Shown: in pieces, positions 48,859 to 58,512 of the stretch
Numbering within the stretch: the first letter of the stretch is position 1
Layout: every line of letters starts with the position of its first letter
The notes under the pieces: generated by a model
Database searches by the model: none
Told to the model about the DNA's origin: nothing
The model's input: only the letters and a program-made list of their open reading frames with translations
Source of the DNA: Gammaproteobacteria bacterium
GTDB taxonomy: Bacteria > Pseudomonadota > Gammaproteobacteria > Eutrophobiales > Eutrophobiaceae
Length of the DNA stretch: 64,000 nucleotides
Direction: 5' to 3'
NCBI GenBank assembly: GCA_003250975.1
Contig: QKIY01000028.1
Coordinates: forward strand, 124,001-188,000
Program-made: the position numbers and the translations under genes

Positions 48859-49323
48859 ATGAGCATATCGAGGCGGACACTTGTTAAACGTATGGCAGCC
48901 GTTTTTGCCCTGGTGGGCGCGGGTCTGGGTCAGTTGCTGCTCCCCATAAAAGCCTTCGCACAACGCAGCCCTGCCTTTTCCGCTGACAACGAGGCCGATG
49001 CCATTGCCGGGTTTTTCCCGGGTGAATCGGTGGAGACCAGCAGCGACATCCTGATTGACGTTCATGATGTGATAGAAAACGGGGCCTTTGTGCCGGTAAG
49101 CATCAAGACCGAATTGCCGGACATCCGCTCGATAACCATTCTTGTAGAAAAAAACCCGAACCCACTGATTGCGAATTTCAAACTTTACCCGTCCTGCAAG
49201 GGATTTATTGCGACCCGCATCAAAATGGGTGAGTCATCGGACATCATTGCGATCGTTCGTTCCGGAGAGCAACTCTACTCAACCCGGAAGTTTGTTGAAG
49301 TCATCGCGGGGGGTTGCGGCTGA
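48859..49323 (+). CDS. soxY: Sulfur carrier protein SoxY
   Basis: Periplasmic subunit that carries sulfur intermediates covalently during thiosulfate oxidation. The 154 residues begin with a twin-arginine signal (SRRTLVKRM) and an export helix ending in AFA. The mature domain shows FFPGESVETSSDILIDV and the KLYPSCKGFIATRIKMGESSDIIAIV region. The carrier cysteine is C153 in the C-terminal AGGCG, which is one Gly shorter than the usual GGCGG. It overlaps soxZ and follows the protease gene. Confidence 0.95.
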   Translation: MSISRRTLVKRMAAVFALVGAGLGQLLLPIKAFAQRSPAFSADNEADAIAGFFPGESVETSSDILIDVHDVIENGAFVPVSIKTELPDIRSITILVEKNPNPLIANFKLYPSCKGFIATRIKMGESSDIIAIVRSGEQLYSTRKFVEVIAGGCG

Positions 49324-49637
49324 TGGCCTCTAGTATCAAGGTCCGCACCAGCCTGCACGATGGCGAGGCCACGATCAGGATGATCATCCGCCACCCCATG
49401 CATACCGGTTACGAGTTTGATACGGAGACAGAAAAGTTCATACCGGCCCACTACATTGAAAAACTCACGATAAAACACAATGACAGCATCGTGCTGGATT
49501 GTGACTGGAGCCGGGCCATATCGGCCAATCCCTATTTATCGTTTGTCTTCAACGGGGCAAAGGCCGGAGACAAATTGACCATCAGCTGGTCGGACAACCT
49601 GGGTGAGAGTGATACGGCCGAAAAATCGCTGGGTTAA
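49323..49637 (+). CDS. soxZ: Sulfur oxidation protein SoxZ
   Basis: Beta-sandwich partner of SoxY, 104 residues, no signal peptide, exported in complex with SoxY through its Tat signal. MASSIKVRTSLHDGEATIRMIIRHPM, PAHYIEKL, and SANPYLSFVFNGAKAGDKLTISWSDN are typical (cores HPMHTG and NPYLSF). ATG at 49323 shares one base with the soxY stop (TGATG); a run of G upstream serves as binding site. No soxA, X, B or CD is visible, so this is an isolated soxYZ pair. Confidence 0.96.
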   Translation: MASSIKVRTSLHDGEATIRMIIRHPMHTGYEFDTETEKFIPAHYIEKLTIKHNDSIVLDCDWSRAISANPYLSFVFNGAKAGDKLTISWSDNLGESDTAEKSLG

Positions 49638-49660
49638 GTGTGCTGGCGAGGAAAAGAAAA

Positions 49661-49736
49661 TGGTGGGTCGTGAAGGATTCGAACCTTCGACCAACTGGTT
49701 AAAAGCCAGCTGCTCTGCCAACTGAGCTAACGACCC
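49661..49736 (-). tRNA. tRNA-Lys (anticodon UUU)
   Basis: 76-base tRNA on the minus strand. The acceptor stem is GGGTCGT / ACGACCC, the D-arm contains AGCTCAGTTGGCAGAGC, the anticodon loop is CTTTTAA in the stem TGG/CCA, and the T-arm has GGTTCGAATCC. The 3' CCA is encoded (TGG at 49661-49663 on the plus strand). It is convergent with soxZ. Confidence 0.98.
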
Positions 49737-49804
49737 ATAAAAAAGACACAAATTACAAGCAATAAATGCCTTTCACTGTGGCTCTTCTTCTAGAAAGACC
49801 GGCG

Positions 49805-49832
49805 ATAATACCGGAGATTTCTATAATGGCAA
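49805..49832 (-). promoter_or_regulatory. Probable promoter for tRNA-Lys
   Basis: Minus-strand TTGCCA (49827-49832) and TATTAT (49805-49810) separated by 16 bases, about 69 bases upstream of the tRNA 5' end. Confidence 0.55.
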
Positions 49833-49894
49833 ATTTCCGTGAAGAATAACCTGACATTCTTTCAATAAACCGTGTATAAGCACCTCATAAACGC

Positions 49895-49923
49895 TTGATT
49901 TTATCCTGATACACCCCTATTTT
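49895..49923 (+). promoter_or_regulatory. Probable promoter for the FmdB-like gene
   Basis: TTGATT (49895-49900) and TATTTT (49918-49923) at 17-base spacing, 30 bases before the GTG start codon of the FmdB-like gene. It may also serve the downstream DUF502 and aspS genes. Confidence 0.55.
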
Positions 49924-49953
49924 CTCGCCAGTCAGTATAAACGAGGACAAATC

Positions 49954-50295
49954 GTGCCTATTTACGAATACGAATGCGCCAGCTGCGGCGAACAACTGGA
50001 GAGTATCCAGAAAATCAGCGATCCGCCCTTGACCGAATGCCCGGCCTGTAAGCAGCCAGCGTTGCGCAAACTGGTCTCAGCGGCAGCCTTTCACCTGAAG
50101 GGCAGCGGCTGGTACGTGACGGATTTCAAGGACAAGTCCGCCGCGAAGGATAAATCGGACAGCAAGGACAACAAGACAACCCCCAAGACTGCAAGCCCGG
50201 CTGCTGACTCCGCTAAAACTGAATCATCAAAAAGCACTGATACAGCCAGCTCGAAGACGGCGGCCCCGAAGGCGGAAAAGACCGGCCAGTCATGA
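49954..50295 (+). CDS. FmdB-family zinc-ribbon protein
   Basis: 113 residues from a GTG start. The zinc ribbon has C8-x2-C11 and C29-x2-C32 in MPIYEYECASCG and LTECPACKQPALRKL. AAFHLKGSGWYVTDF follows, as in most members. The remaining 50 residues are a low-complexity tail of K, D, S, T and A. The family name comes from a putative formamidase regulator, but most members have no proven role. In gammaproteobacteria it often precedes a DUF502 gene and aspS, as here. It overlaps the next gene by four bases. Confidence 0.92.
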   Translation: MPIYEYECASCGEQLESIQKISDPPLTECPACKQPALRKLVSAAAFHLKGSGWYVTDFKDKSAAKDKSDSKDNKTTPKTASPAADSAKTESSKSTDTASSKTAAPKAEKTGQS

Positions 50296-50930
50296 TGCAC
50301 AGCTTGCGCAAATATCTGATCGCCGGGCTGCTAGTCTGGCTGCCCTTGGCTGCAACCGTGGTGGTTATCCGGCTTCTGATTAACCTGCTTAACCAGACGA
50401 TCCACCTGATCCCGCCGGAATTCAGGCCGGAGACCGTACTCGGATTTTCAATCCCCTTCTTCGGGGTGATCGTTGGTATCATTATCCTGCTAGTAACCGG
50501 TATGTTCGCGGCCAATCTGTTTGGCCGTCGCCTGGTCAGCTTCTGGGAGTCTCTACTCGGTCGGATCCCGCTGGTCCGCACGATTTATACCAGCGTGAAA
50601 CAGGTCCTTGAGACCCTTTTCAGCTCCGGTAGCAAATCCTTTCGCAAGGTCGTACTGGTGGAATACCCCCGCAAGGACATCTGGTGTATCGGCTTTCTCT
50701 CAAACAAGGGCCTAGACCGGGCCAGTGAGAAGGCCGGCCGCAAACTGATGTCCGTGTTTGTCCCGACCACCCCCAACCCGACCTCCGGCTTTATTGTCAT
50801 GTTTCCTGAAGAGGACATTATCGAACTGGATATGAGCGTTGAAGATGCCTTCAAATACATCATCTCCATGGGCGTGGTGACCGACGCCGAGACCAAGGAT
50901 AAACTTGCGCAAACCATTACTGGCTCGTAA
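50292..50930 (+). CDS. DUF502 family membrane protein
   Basis: 212 residues: two membrane helices (about 8-28 and 54-76) followed by a cytoplasmic or periplasmic domain with TIYTSVKQVLETLFSS, VLVEYPRKDIWCIGFLS and FVPTTPNPTSGFIVMFPEEDI, the family hallmarks. The function is not established. The ATG overlaps the FmdB-like stop, and aspS follows, a common gene order. Confidence 0.92.
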   Translation: MMHSLRKYLIAGLLVWLPLAATVVVIRLLINLLNQTIHLIPPEFRPETVLGFSIPFFGVIVGIIILLVTGMFAANLFGRRLVSFWESLLGRIPLVRTIYTSVKQVLETLFSSGSKSFRKVVLVEYPRKDIWCIGFLSNKGLDRASEKAGRKLMSVFVPTTPNPTSGFIVMFPEEDIIELDMSVEDAFKYIISMGVVTDAETKDKLAQTITGS

Positions 50931-50981
50931 GATGCCGCCTTTTGCTCCGGCAGGAGAATGACTCGCAACGCGGGGGGAGGC

Positions 50982-52760
50982 ATGCGCACACTCTATTGTG
51001 GACATCTGAATACATCCCACCTTGATCAACAGGTAGACCTCTGTGGCTGGGTACACCGGCGCCGTGATCACGGGGGTGTCATATTTATTGACCTGCGTGA
51101 CCGTTACGGTATCGCCCAGATTGTCTTTGATCCGGACCGCCCGGAGCCCTTTGCCATTGCCGATGCCGTGCGCCATGAATATGTCCTGCGTATCAGCGGC
51201 AGGGTAAGGCACCGTCCTGAAGGCACGGTAAACAAGGAACTCAGTACCGGCGAGGTGGAAGTCCTGGCCCATGAAATCGAGATCCTCAATAAGGCCAAAA
51301 CCCCGCCTTTCCAACTGGACGACGAACACGTGGCCGACGACACCCGCCTACGTTACCGCTACATCGACCTGCGCCGCCCGGAGATGCAGGCGAATTTGCA
51401 GCTGCGCGCCCGGGTGGCCTCTGTCATCCGCCGGTACCTGGACCAGCGTGGATTCCTCGAGATAGAAACCCCCATGCTTACCAAGGCCACTCCTGAGGGG
51501 GCCAGGGATTATCTGGTACCCAGCCGCACCCATCCCGGCGCATTCTATGCTTTGCCGCAGTCACCTCAGTTATTCAAGCAGATCCTGATGATGTCCGGCA
51601 TGGACCGTTATTACCAAATCGTGCGCTGCTTCCGTGATGAAGACTTGCGCGCAGACAGGCAGCCAGAATTTACCCAACTCGACGTCGAGACATCGTTCAT
51701 GAATGAGGAAGAGATCATGGCCATCATGGAAGAGTTGATGATCACCCTCTTCATGGAGGCCGCCGGGGTCGAACTGCCTGTGCCTTTCCCGCGCATTACA
51801 TATGCCGATGCCTTGCACCGGTTTGGCTCAGACCGACCCGATCTGAGAAACCCCCTGGAACTGATCGAGGTCTCCGATCTGATGCTGGATGTGGAATTCA
51901 AGGTATTTGCCAGCCCCGCGAAGATGGCGGAGGGCCGGGTGGCAGCCCTGAATGTCCCCGCTGGCGGCAAGCTGACACGCAAGGAAATCGACGACTACAC
52001 TGCCTATGTAGGTAACTTCGGTGCCAAGGGCCTGGCCTATATCAAGGTGAATGACAGCAGCGCCGGTCGCGAGGGCCTGCAATCACCCATCCTCAAGTTC
52101 CTGCCGGACGAGGTTATCGGTCAGATCATGAAACGCACGGGAGCGGCGGATGGAGACCTTATCTTTTTCGGGGCCGACAAGGCCCGCATCGTCAACGACG
52201 CCCTGGGAGCATTGCGTAACCGGCTGGCTACGGACCTGGGCCTGCTGCACAGCGAATGGCAACCAGTCTGGGTGGTTGATTTCCCCATGTTTGAATACAA
52301 CGAGAACGAAAGACGCTGGGACCCGTTGCATCACCCGTTCACCTCGCCCCGGACCGAGGACCCGGCCGACATCGAATCTGATCCGGAAAACTGTCTCTCG
52401 CGCGCCTACGACCTGGTCATGAACGGCATCGAACTCGGCGGCGGTTCGATTCGTATACACGGCCCCGAGATGCAAATGGCCGTGTTGCGTTTGCTCGGTA
52501 TGGACGAGGAAGAGGCGCAGGAAAAATTCGGTTTCCTCCTGACCGCGCTCGACTACGGCTGCCCGCCACATGGCGGCATTGCATTTGGCCTGGACCGCCT
52601 GGTCATGCAGATGGCCGGCGCCGAATCCATTCGGGACGTGATCGCCTTCCCCAAGACCCAGACAGCCGCCTGCCCGCTGACGACGGCCCCTTCCCCGGCC
52701 AGCCCCAAGCAGTTACGTGAGCTGAGTATTCGCTTGGCAAAAAGCGATAAGCCAAAGTAA
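50982..52760 (+). CDS. aspS: Aspartyl-tRNA synthetase
   Basis: Class II synthetase of 592 residues from ATG at 50982, chosen because GGGGGAGG precedes it and MRTLYCGHL is the family start; an upstream in-frame ATG at 50958 adds eight residues. The N-terminal OB fold ([20 protein letters not shown]), motif 2 region ([25 protein letters not shown], core FRDEDLR), the bacterial GAD insertion and motif 3 ([11 protein letters not shown]) are all present. The bacterial type with the insertion may be discriminating or not for tRNA-Asn; this cannot be judged here. Confidence 0.97.
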   Translation: MRTLYCGHLNTSHLDQQVDLCGWVHRRRDHGGVIFIDLRDRYGIAQIVFDPDRPEPFAIADAVRHEYVLRISGRVRHRPEGTVNKELSTGEVEVLAHEIEILNKAKTPPFQLDDEHVADDTRLRYRYIDLRRPEMQANLQLRARVASVIRRYLDQRGFLEIETPMLTKATPEGARDYLVPSRTHPGAFYALPQSPQLFKQILMMSGMDRYYQIVRCFRDEDLRADRQPEFTQLDVETSFMNEEEIMAIMEELMITLFMEAAGVELPVPFPRITYADALHRFGSDRPDLRNPLELIEVSDLMLDVEFKVFASPAKMAEGRVAALNVPAGGKLTRKEIDDYTAYVGNFGAKGLAYIKVNDSSAGREGLQSPILKFLPDEVIGQIMKRTGAADGDLIFFGADKARIVNDALGALRNRLATDLGLLHSEWQPVWVVDFPMFEYNENERRWDPLHHPFTSPRTEDPADIESDPENCLSRAYDLVMNGIELGGGSIRIHGPEMQMAVLRLLGMDEEEAQEKFGFLLTALDYGCPPHGGIAFGLDRLVMQMAGAESIRDVIAFPKTQTAACPLTTAPSPASPKQLRELSIRLAKSDKPK

Positions 52761-52780
52761 GTATTTACTGATATTTTGGC
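52751..52780 (+). terminator. Hairpin at the aspS stop codon
   Basis: Outer stem GCCAAA / TTTGGC enclosing an inner AGTAA / TTACT stem, overlapping the aspS stop codon. There is no T-run, so it may be a weak or Rho-assisted end, or an RNA-stability element. Confidence 0.35.
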
Positions 52781-52798
52781 CATTGTTTCCCTTGCTTT

Positions 52799-52839
52799 AG
52801 TGTACTGATTACACTAACATTCAGTGTAATTTATACACT
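52799..52839 (+). promoter_or_regulatory. Two tandem palindromic operators upstream of nrtR
   Basis: Two perfect 17-base palindromes of form AGTGTA-N5-TACACT, at 52799-52815 and 52823-52839, with centres 24 bases apart. The first extends by one more matching pair (TAGTGTA / TACACTA). A possible promoter, TTGCTT (52793-52798) and TAACAT (52815-52820) at 16-base spacing, lies across them. They are most simply explained as binding sites for the NrtR repressor encoded directly downstream. Confidence 0.82.
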
Positions 52840-52853
52840 AAGTGGCTTATTTT

Positions 52854-53525
52854 ATGACTTTCCAGTATGAATACCCCCATCCGGCGGTGACCACCGATAT
52901 CGTGATCTTTACGATCCACGACGAGCGGCTGGAGCTCCTACTGATAAAACGCAAGAGCGAACCCTTCCGGGATCAGTGGGCCCTGCCCGGCGGTTTCGTC
53001 GAGATCAATGAAGACCTAGAGCGCTGCGCCTTGCGCGAGCTGGCCGAGGAAACCGGCTTGACCGGGATCTACCTGGAACAACTTTATACCTTTGGTGAAC
53101 CCGGCCGTGATCCCCGGGAGCGGGTTATCTCGGTGGCCTATTATGCCCTGGTGCCGCCTGACCGTATCGGGAACATCTCGGCGGCGAGTGATGCCCGCGA
53201 AGTGGGTTGGTTCCAGCTGGATTCTCTGCCGCCACTGGCCTTTGACCACAAGCAGATCGTCGGCATGGCGCATCGACGGCTTTCAGCGAAACTGAATTAT
53301 TCAACCATTGCCCTGCAATTCATGCCGGAGAAATTTACCCTCGGCGACCTGCAGAAAGTCTACGAGTGCATACTGGGCGAGAAACTGGACAAGCGTAATT
53401 TTCGAAAACGGGTCATGACGCTGGATTGCATCAAGGATACCGGTGAGTACCGGCGCAATGGCAGCTACCGCCCAGCACGCCTGTATGCCGTCAAGACGCC
53501 TGGACACGTGGAGTTTGTAAGATGA
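52854..53525 (+). CDS. nrtR: NrtR-type Nudix regulator of NAD metabolism
   Basis: 223 residues from ATG at 52854 (an in-frame GTG at 52842 is possible). The N-terminal Nudix domain has a complete box at 47-69: G47, E53, R61-E62, E65-E66 and G68, so hydrolase activity may remain. The C-terminal winged helix reads [28 protein letters not shown] (conserved core LDKRNFRK), typical of NrtR. These repressors sense ADP-ribose and control NAD genes. It overlaps nadA by four bases and follows two palindromic operators. Confidence 0.93.
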   Translation: MTFQYEYPHPAVTTDIVIFTIHDERLELLLIKRKSEPFRDQWALPGGFVEINEDLERCALRELAEETGLTGIYLEQLYTFGEPGRDPRERVISVAYYALVPPDRIGNISAASDAREVGWFQLDSLPPLAFDHKQIVGMAHRRLSAKLNYSTIALQFMPEKFTLGDLQKVYECILGEKLDKRNFRKRVMTLDCIKDTGEYRRNGSYRPARLYAVKTPGHVEFVR

Positions 53526-54619
53526 TGGAAAATGAAGAACTGTTACTACTGGACCTCAAGGGGTTGGAGAAAAGCCCGTACATGCTCAGGCGCGAGGAAA
53601 TCCCGGACACCGTGTGTGAGGTCATCAGTGAAGATGAAAGGATTGCCATTACCGGCCGGATCAAGAAACTGTTGAAGGAGCAGAATGCGGTTATCGTGGC
53701 TCATTATTATACCGATGCCAACCTGCAGTCACTGGCGGACGAGACCGGCGGTTATGTCTCAGACTCCCTGGATATGGCCCGCTTCGGGCATGAGTCCGAC
53801 GCTGAGACACTTGTCGTCTGCGGTGTGCGCTTCATGGGCGAGACGGCCAAGATCCTGAACCCTGAAAAACGCGTATTGATGCCTGACCTCGAGGCAAACT
53901 GCTCGCTTGATATCGGCTGCCCTATCGATGCCTTCAGTGCATTCTGCGACGAACACCCAGACCGTACGGTCGTGGTCTATGCCAACACCAGCGCAGCCGT
54001 CAAGGCCCGCGCAGATTGGATGGTAACATCCGGTAGCGCTGTGGACGTTGTCAGACACCTCAAGGAACAGGGCAAAAAGATCATCTGGGCCCCCGATAAA
54101 TACCTGGGCGAATACGTCCGGGAACAGACTGGCGCCGATATGCTGATCTGGCAGGGGGCCTGTGTCGTCCATGAAGAGTTCAAGGGGTTGGAACTGGCGG
54201 AGTTACACCGTAAGCATCCCGACGCCGTCGTGCTGGTCCACCCGGAATCCCCGGCCCCTGTGGTAGCACAAGCAGACGTGGTGGGCTCAACCACGGCGCT
54301 CATCAATGCCGTAAGGACTTACCCGGCCAGGAAATTCATCGTTGCGACAGACAAGGGGATCTTTCACAAGATGCAGGAGGCCGCGCCCGACAAGATCCTT
54401 CTGGAGGCGCCGACCAGCGGCCGCAGCGCCACGTGCAAAAGTTGCGCACACTGCCCCTGGATGGCAATGAACAGCCTGCGCAAGGTGGAACAGGTCCTGA
54501 TGACCGGCGAGAACGAGATCCTCGTTGACCCGGATATCGGCAGAAAGGCCCGCGTGACCATCCAGCGTCTGATGGACTTTACCAAGGGCAGGCCGGTGGC
54601 CCTGGCCAGCGACGCCTGA
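53522..54619 (+). CDS. nadA: Quinolinate synthase NadA
   Basis: [4Fe-4S] enzyme that condenses iminoaspartate with dihydroxyacetone phosphate to quinolinate, the first committed NAD precursor. The 365 residues have [19 protein letters not shown] near the N-terminus. Cluster cysteines are expected in [19 protein letters not shown] and [10 protein letters not shown]. The ATG overlaps the nrtR stop, so regulator and target form one operon. nadB and nadC are not nearby. Confidence 0.97.
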   Translation: MMENEELLLLDLKGLEKSPYMLRREEIPDTVCEVISEDERIAITGRIKKLLKEQNAVIVAHYYTDANLQSLADETGGYVSDSLDMARFGHESDAETLVVCGVRFMGETAKILNPEKRVLMPDLEANCSLDIGCPIDAFSAFCDEHPDRTVVVYANTSAAVKARADWMVTSGSAVDVVRHLKEQGKKIIWAPDKYLGEYVREQTGADMLIWQGACVVHEEFKGLELAELHRKHPDAVVLVHPESPAPVVAQADVVGSTTALINAVRTYPARKFIVATDKGIFHKMQEAAPDKILLEAPTSGRSATCKSCAHCPWMAMNSLRKVEQVLMTGENEILVDPDIGRKARVTIQRLMDFTKGRPVALASDA

Positions 54620-54653
54620 TCTTTTCTATAACTGACCTCAACAGGCCTGCAAT

Positions 54654-55280
54654 TTGAAACAGCATGCCATCGTTCTGATCCATGGCCTGTGGTTGAATGG
54701 CATTGACATGCGCCTGCTCAGGCAACGCCTGGAGAAGGCAGGATATGATGTCTATCAGTTTTCTTACCCGAGCACCGGCAGGACACCGGAAGAAAATGCC
54801 GATGCATTATGGACATTCAGTCAGACGATCAAGGCGCCGGAGATCCATTATGTCTGTCACAGCCTGGGCGGCCTGGTTATCCGGCATTATTTCAGCCTTT
54901 ATCCCAACGGCGAGCCAGGCCGGACAGTGACGCTGGGCACTCCACATGTCATCAGCAGCGCAGCCAGCAAACTGCATAGTTACCGCCTGGGCCCCTTGTT
55001 GCTGGGCAAGAGCGTTAACGAAGGCCTGCTAGGTAATGTCCCCCCGTGGGACGCTTCACGTGAACTTGGCGTGATCGCAGGATCCCTGGCTGTCGGCTTC
55101 GGACGCCTGATCCCAGGCATCCCGCGGCCCAGTGATGGCACGGTGTCTGTCGCCGAGACCCGCCTGACCGGTATGACTGATCACATCGTCTTGCCGGTCA
55201 GCCACTTTGGTCTGCTGGTATCGAGAGCTGTTGTGCGCCAGTGCCTGCACTTTCTTGCCAACGGCCGTTTTATACATTAA
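54654..55280 (+). CDS. Alpha/beta hydrolase, esterase-lipase type
   Basis: 208 residues from a TTG start; no in-frame ATG would keep the conserved first strand (HAIVLIHGLWLNG). The nucleophile elbow is CHSLGGLV, and the catalytic His is probably in LPVSHFGLLVS near the C-terminus. HGLW and YPSTGRTPEENADAL resemble small lipase-like proteins. No signal peptide is present. The substrate is unknown. Confidence 0.87.
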   Translation: MKQHAIVLIHGLWLNGIDMRLLRQRLEKAGYDVYQFSYPSTGRTPEENADALWTFSQTIKAPEIHYVCHSLGGLVIRHYFSLYPNGEPGRTVTLGTPHVISSAASKLHSYRLGPLLLGKSVNEGLLGNVPPWDASRELGVIAGSLAVGFGRLIPGIPRPSDGTVSVAETRLTGMTDHIVLPVSHFGLLVSRAVVRQCLHFLANGRFIH

Positions 55281-55298
55281 ACACCGCCTGGACTAATC

Positions 55299-55327
55299 TT
55301 GGGGACGGACAAGAGTAATGTTAGAAT
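55299..55327 (+). promoter_or_regulatory. Possible promoter for yebC
   Basis: TTGGGG (55299-55304) and TAGAAT (55322-55327) at 17-base spacing, 33 bases before the yebC ATG. The -35 box is weak. Confidence 0.42.
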
Positions 55328-55359
55328 CCGCGCATTTTATAAACCAATGGTAATCTTTT

Positions 55360-56106
55360 ATGGCCGGCCACAGTAAATGGGCAAACATTCAACACAGAAA
55401 AAATCGGCAGGATGCCAAACGCGGCAAGCTGTTTACCAAACTTATCCGTGAGATCACCGTCGCTGCCCGCATGGGTGGTGGGGACCCCGATTCCAATCCA
55501 CGTCTGCGGGCCGCCATTGACAACGCCCTATCCAATAATATGACCAAAGACACGATCGAGCGTGCGACCAAGCGCGGCAGTGGTGAAGGCGGGGCAGACA
55601 ATGTAGAGGAAGTCCGTTATGAGGGTTACGGTCCGGGCGGCGTTGCCGTGATGGTGGACTGCATGACCGATAACCGCAACCGGACGGTCGCCGAGGTTCG
55701 CCATGCTTTCAGCAAGTGCGGGGGCAACCTGGGGACGGATGGTTCTGTGGCCTACCTGTTCAATAAGGTGGGTCTCATCTCCTATCCTGCCGGCACGGAC
55801 GAAGACGCCCTGATGGAAGTCGCACTTGAGGCGGGTGCAGATGATATTGTAAATAATGAAGATGGATCGATTGATATCATCACCAGTCCGGATAGCTTTG
55901 TTGACATAAAGAACCATCTTATTGAAGCCCTACACGAACCCGAATCGGCCGAAATTACCATGCAGGCCTCGACCAACCATTCACTGGACCTGGGCGGCGC
56001 ACAGACTATGTTGCGCCTGATCGATATGCTCGAAGACCTGGACGATGTGCAAAGGGTTTACTCCAATGCCGATATCCCGGAAGATGTGCTTGCTGAACTT
56101 CAGTAA
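55360..56106 (+). CDS. yebC: YebC/TACO1-family regulator
   Basis: 248 residues, standard length. [28 protein letters not shown] is the family opening (core [12 protein letters not shown]), followed by [29 protein letters not shown] and the final [13 protein letters not shown]. YebC proteins were described as DNA-binding regulators; recent work in several bacteria links them to relief of ribosome stalling at proline-rich stretches. It directly precedes ruvC, a widely conserved order. Confidence 0.97.
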   Translation: MAGHSKWANIQHRKNRQDAKRGKLFTKLIREITVAARMGGGDPDSNPRLRAAIDNALSNNMTKDTIERATKRGSGEGGADNVEEVRYEGYGPGGVAVMVDCMTDNRNRTVAEVRHAFSKCGGNLGTDGSVAYLFNKVGLISYPAGTDEDALMEVALEAGADDIVNNEDGSIDIITSPDSFVDIKNHLIEALHEPESAEITMQASTNHSLDLGGAQTMLRLIDMLEDLDDVQRVYSNADIPEDVLAELQ

Positions 56107-56192
56107 CGTGAATGTGCTGGATTATGTGAAGGGCCCTATTATCAGCAGAGAACACCCATACCCCCACCAGGGGGATACCGGAGCACGATCTG

Positions 56193-56711
56193 ATGACGCG
56201 TATTCTCGGTATTGATCCCGGCTCCCTCTCCACCGGTTATGGCATTATCGAAATCGATGGAAACCACGCTAGACATGTGGTGCATGGCCACCTGCGCCTG
56301 AACGAGTACAATCTTGGAGAGAAACTGCACAACATCTTCGTTCAACTCTCCGAGATCATTGATACCTATAACCCCGAAGAGTTGGCGATCGAAAAGGTAT
56401 TTGTTCACCGTAACGCCGAGTCGGCATTGAAGCTCGGCCAGGCCCGTGGCACGGCAATCGCGGCCTGCGCCATGAAGGGACTCAATATATATGAATACAC
56501 GGCCACCCAGGTCAAGCAGGCGACAGTGGGCAAGGGGCACGCTGCCAAGCAACAGGTCCAGCATATGGTCCGCGTCCTGCTGTGCCTGGACAGCATCCCG
56601 CAAAGCGATGCCGCCGATGCCCTGGCTATCGCAATTTGTCACGGGCATTCGCGGGAAACGCTCGCACGGATCCCATATGCTGACAGTGCAAAGGGAGGTC
56701 GTCTTAAATGA
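56193..56711 (+). CDS. ruvC: Holliday junction resolvase RuvC
   Basis: Endonuclease of 172 residues that cuts Holliday junctions symmetrically. The RNase H-like fold carries ILGIDPGSLSTGYG with the first catalytic Asp, the EELAIEKVFVHRNAESALKLGQARG segment with the catalytic Glu, and SDAADALAIAICH with the final acidic pair. The stop overlaps ruvA by four bases. Confidence 0.98.
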   Translation: MTRILGIDPGSLSTGYGIIEIDGNHARHVVHGHLRLNEYNLGEKLHNIFVQLSEIIDTYNPEELAIEKVFVHRNAESALKLGQARGTAIAACAMKGLNIYEYTATQVKQATVGKGHAAKQQVQHMVRVLLCLDSIPQSDAADALAIAICHGHSRETLARIPYADSAKGGRLK

Positions 56712-57310
56712 TAGGACACTTGCGCGGAAAACTGATTGTAAAGTCACCCCCGTTATTGCTGATCGATGTTCAGGGAGTTGGCTATGAGATCGAGGCACCC
56801 ATGAGTACCTTCTACCAGTTGGCAGACGTGGGCGAAGAGGTGTTTCTTTATACCCATCTAGCGGTCCGCGATGATGCTCACCTTTTATTCGGGTTTGCCT
56901 CCGAAGATGAACGCGCCCTGTTCAGGCACCTACTTAAAGTGAACGGGATCGGCGCCAAGATGGCCTTAACCATCCTCTCCGGGATCGAGGCGGATGATTT
57001 TGCCGTCTGCATCCGTGAAGGCGATAGTATCCGTCTGTCCCGCCTGCCGGGGATCGGCAAGAAAACAGCGGAGCGTTTGATCATAGAAATGCGTGACCGA
57101 CTGGGTGATTTCATTGGCACACGGGGCAGTGGCGGAGACATCCCGCAGACTTCCAGCGCCAACCAGGCCGTAGATGATGCTGTCAGCGCGCTAATCGCAC
57201 TGGGATACAAGCCCCAGGAGGCCAGCCGTTATGTCCATGCCGTAGCCAGCACGGATATGGACAGCGAGGAAATCATCCGGCAGGCCCTCAAGGCTTCGGT
57301 TAGCAAATAA
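56708..57310 (+). CDS. ruvA: Holliday junction helicase subunit RuvA
   Basis: Binds four-way junctions as a tetramer and loads RuvB rings. The 200 residues have the N-terminal OB fold (MIGHLRGKLI, VGYEIEAPMSTF), the helix-hairpin-helix KVNGIGAKMAL and LPGIGKKTAERLIIEM, and the C-terminal RuvB-contact domain (ALIALGYKPQEASRYV). The start overlaps ruvC. Confidence 0.98.
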   Translation: MIGHLRGKLIVKSPPLLLIDVQGVGYEIEAPMSTFYQLADVGEEVFLYTHLAVRDDAHLLFGFASEDERALFRHLLKVNGIGAKMALTILSGIEADDFAVCIREGDSIRLSRLPGIGKKTAERLIIEMRDRLGDFIGTRGSGGDIPQTSSANQAVDDAVSALIALGYKPQEASRYVHAVASTDMDSEEIIRQALKASVSK

Positions 57311-57448
57311 TGTTCTGTGATAAAATCAGCGCCATGCCATTATTGCGCCAGATTTTCGCCAGAACTAGGGGTTAACATCCCCATCCAGGTCTTCGATTAA
57401 CCCGAACTGGAGCCTAGCGCGTTTAATCCTACAAAAGCGACAGACCAG

Positions 57449-58489
57449 ATGAACGACAACAACCCGGTAATATCCCCCAAAAGTCACGCCGAAGACCAGC
57501 CCTTTGAACACTCATTGAGGCCTAAAACGCTCAGCGAATATCTGGGGCAGCCGGGCGTCCATGAACAGATGGAGATCTTTATACGCGCCGCCCTGCAGCG
57601 CCGTGAGCCACTGGACCATGTCCTGATCTTCGGACCGCCCGGCCTCGGCAAGACCACGCTGGCCCATATCATTGCCAACGAGATGGGTGTCGGGATGCGA
57701 CAGACCTCCGGGCCGGTGCTGGAACGACCCGGTGACCTGGCAGCCCTGCTGACCAACCTAGAACCCCATGATGTCCTGTTCATTGACGAGATCCACCGCC
57801 TGAGTCCGGTCGTTGAAGAAGTCCTGTACCCCGCCATGGAAGACTTCCAGATCGACATCGTCATCGGCGAGGGCCCTGCGGCACGGGCTATTAAACTGGA
57901 TGTCCCGCCGTTCACCCTGGTGGGTGCCACGACCCGTGCCGGCCTCCTGACCTCGCCATTGCGGGACCGCTTCGGCATCGTTCAGCGACTTGAATTCTAC
58001 AATCACGAGGAACTTTCAGGCATAGTCCGCCGATCCGCCCACATCCTGGAGGCGCCAGTAGAAGAGACCGGCGCTGCAGAGATCGCCACCCGTTCACGGG
58101 GAACCCCCCGGATAGCCAACCGACTGCTGCGCCGGGTTCGTGATTATGCCCAGGTAAAGGGGGACGGCACGATTAGTCAGGAGATCGCACGGCGGGCACT
58201 GGACATGCTGAATGTGGACGCGCATGGCCTGGACTTGATGGACCGCAAGCTGATCCTGGCAATCATCCAGAAATTTGATGGCGGACCGGTGGGAATAGAC
58301 AGCATCGCGGCCGCCATAAGCGAGGAACGCGATACCATTGAAGATGTCATCGAGCCCTACCTGATCCAGCAGGGATTTGTCATGCGCACACCCCGCGGCC
58401 GGATTGTGACGAAGCAGGCCTGGCTGCATTTCGGTTTTGATGCGCCCAAAGACCTGCCGCCCGAACCCGATCTCTTCAACCAGGAATAG
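57449..58489 (+). CDS. ruvB: Holliday junction ATPase RuvB
   Basis: AAA+ motor of 346 residues driving branch migration. Walker A is [13 protein letters not shown], Walker B is LFIDEIHRL, sensor 1 is LVGATTRAG, and the C-terminal winged helix contains the [10 protein letters not shown] motif. It lies 138 bases after ruvA, so it may have its own promoter; I see no clear one there. Confidence 0.98.
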   Translation: MNDNNPVISPKSHAEDQPFEHSLRPKTLSEYLGQPGVHEQMEIFIRAALQRREPLDHVLIFGPPGLGKTTLAHIIANEMGVGMRQTSGPVLERPGDLAALLTNLEPHDVLFIDEIHRLSPVVEEVLYPAMEDFQIDIVIGEGPAARAIKLDVPPFTLVGATTRAGLLTSPLRDRFGIVQRLEFYNHEELSGIVRRSAHILEAPVEETGAAEIATRSRGTPRIANRLLRRVRDYAQVKGDGTISQEIARRALDMLNVDAHGLDLMDRKLILAIIQKFDGGPVGIDSIAAAISEERDTIEDVIEPYLIQQGFVMRTPRGRIVTKQAWLHFGFDAPKDLPPEPDLFNQE

Positions 58490-58512
58490 TTTTCTATTTA
58501 ATCATCATCACC

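Noticed and set aside
50712-51329. 205-codon antisense ORF spanning the DUF502-aspS junction
   Set aside because: Covers the 3' end of one certain gene and the 5' end of another, with no recognisable domain.
57311-57448. GGGTTA / TAACCC inverted repeat between ruvA and ruvB
   Set aside because: Half-sites are far apart and unsupported by promoter or terminator features; SOS-box sequence was looked for and not found.
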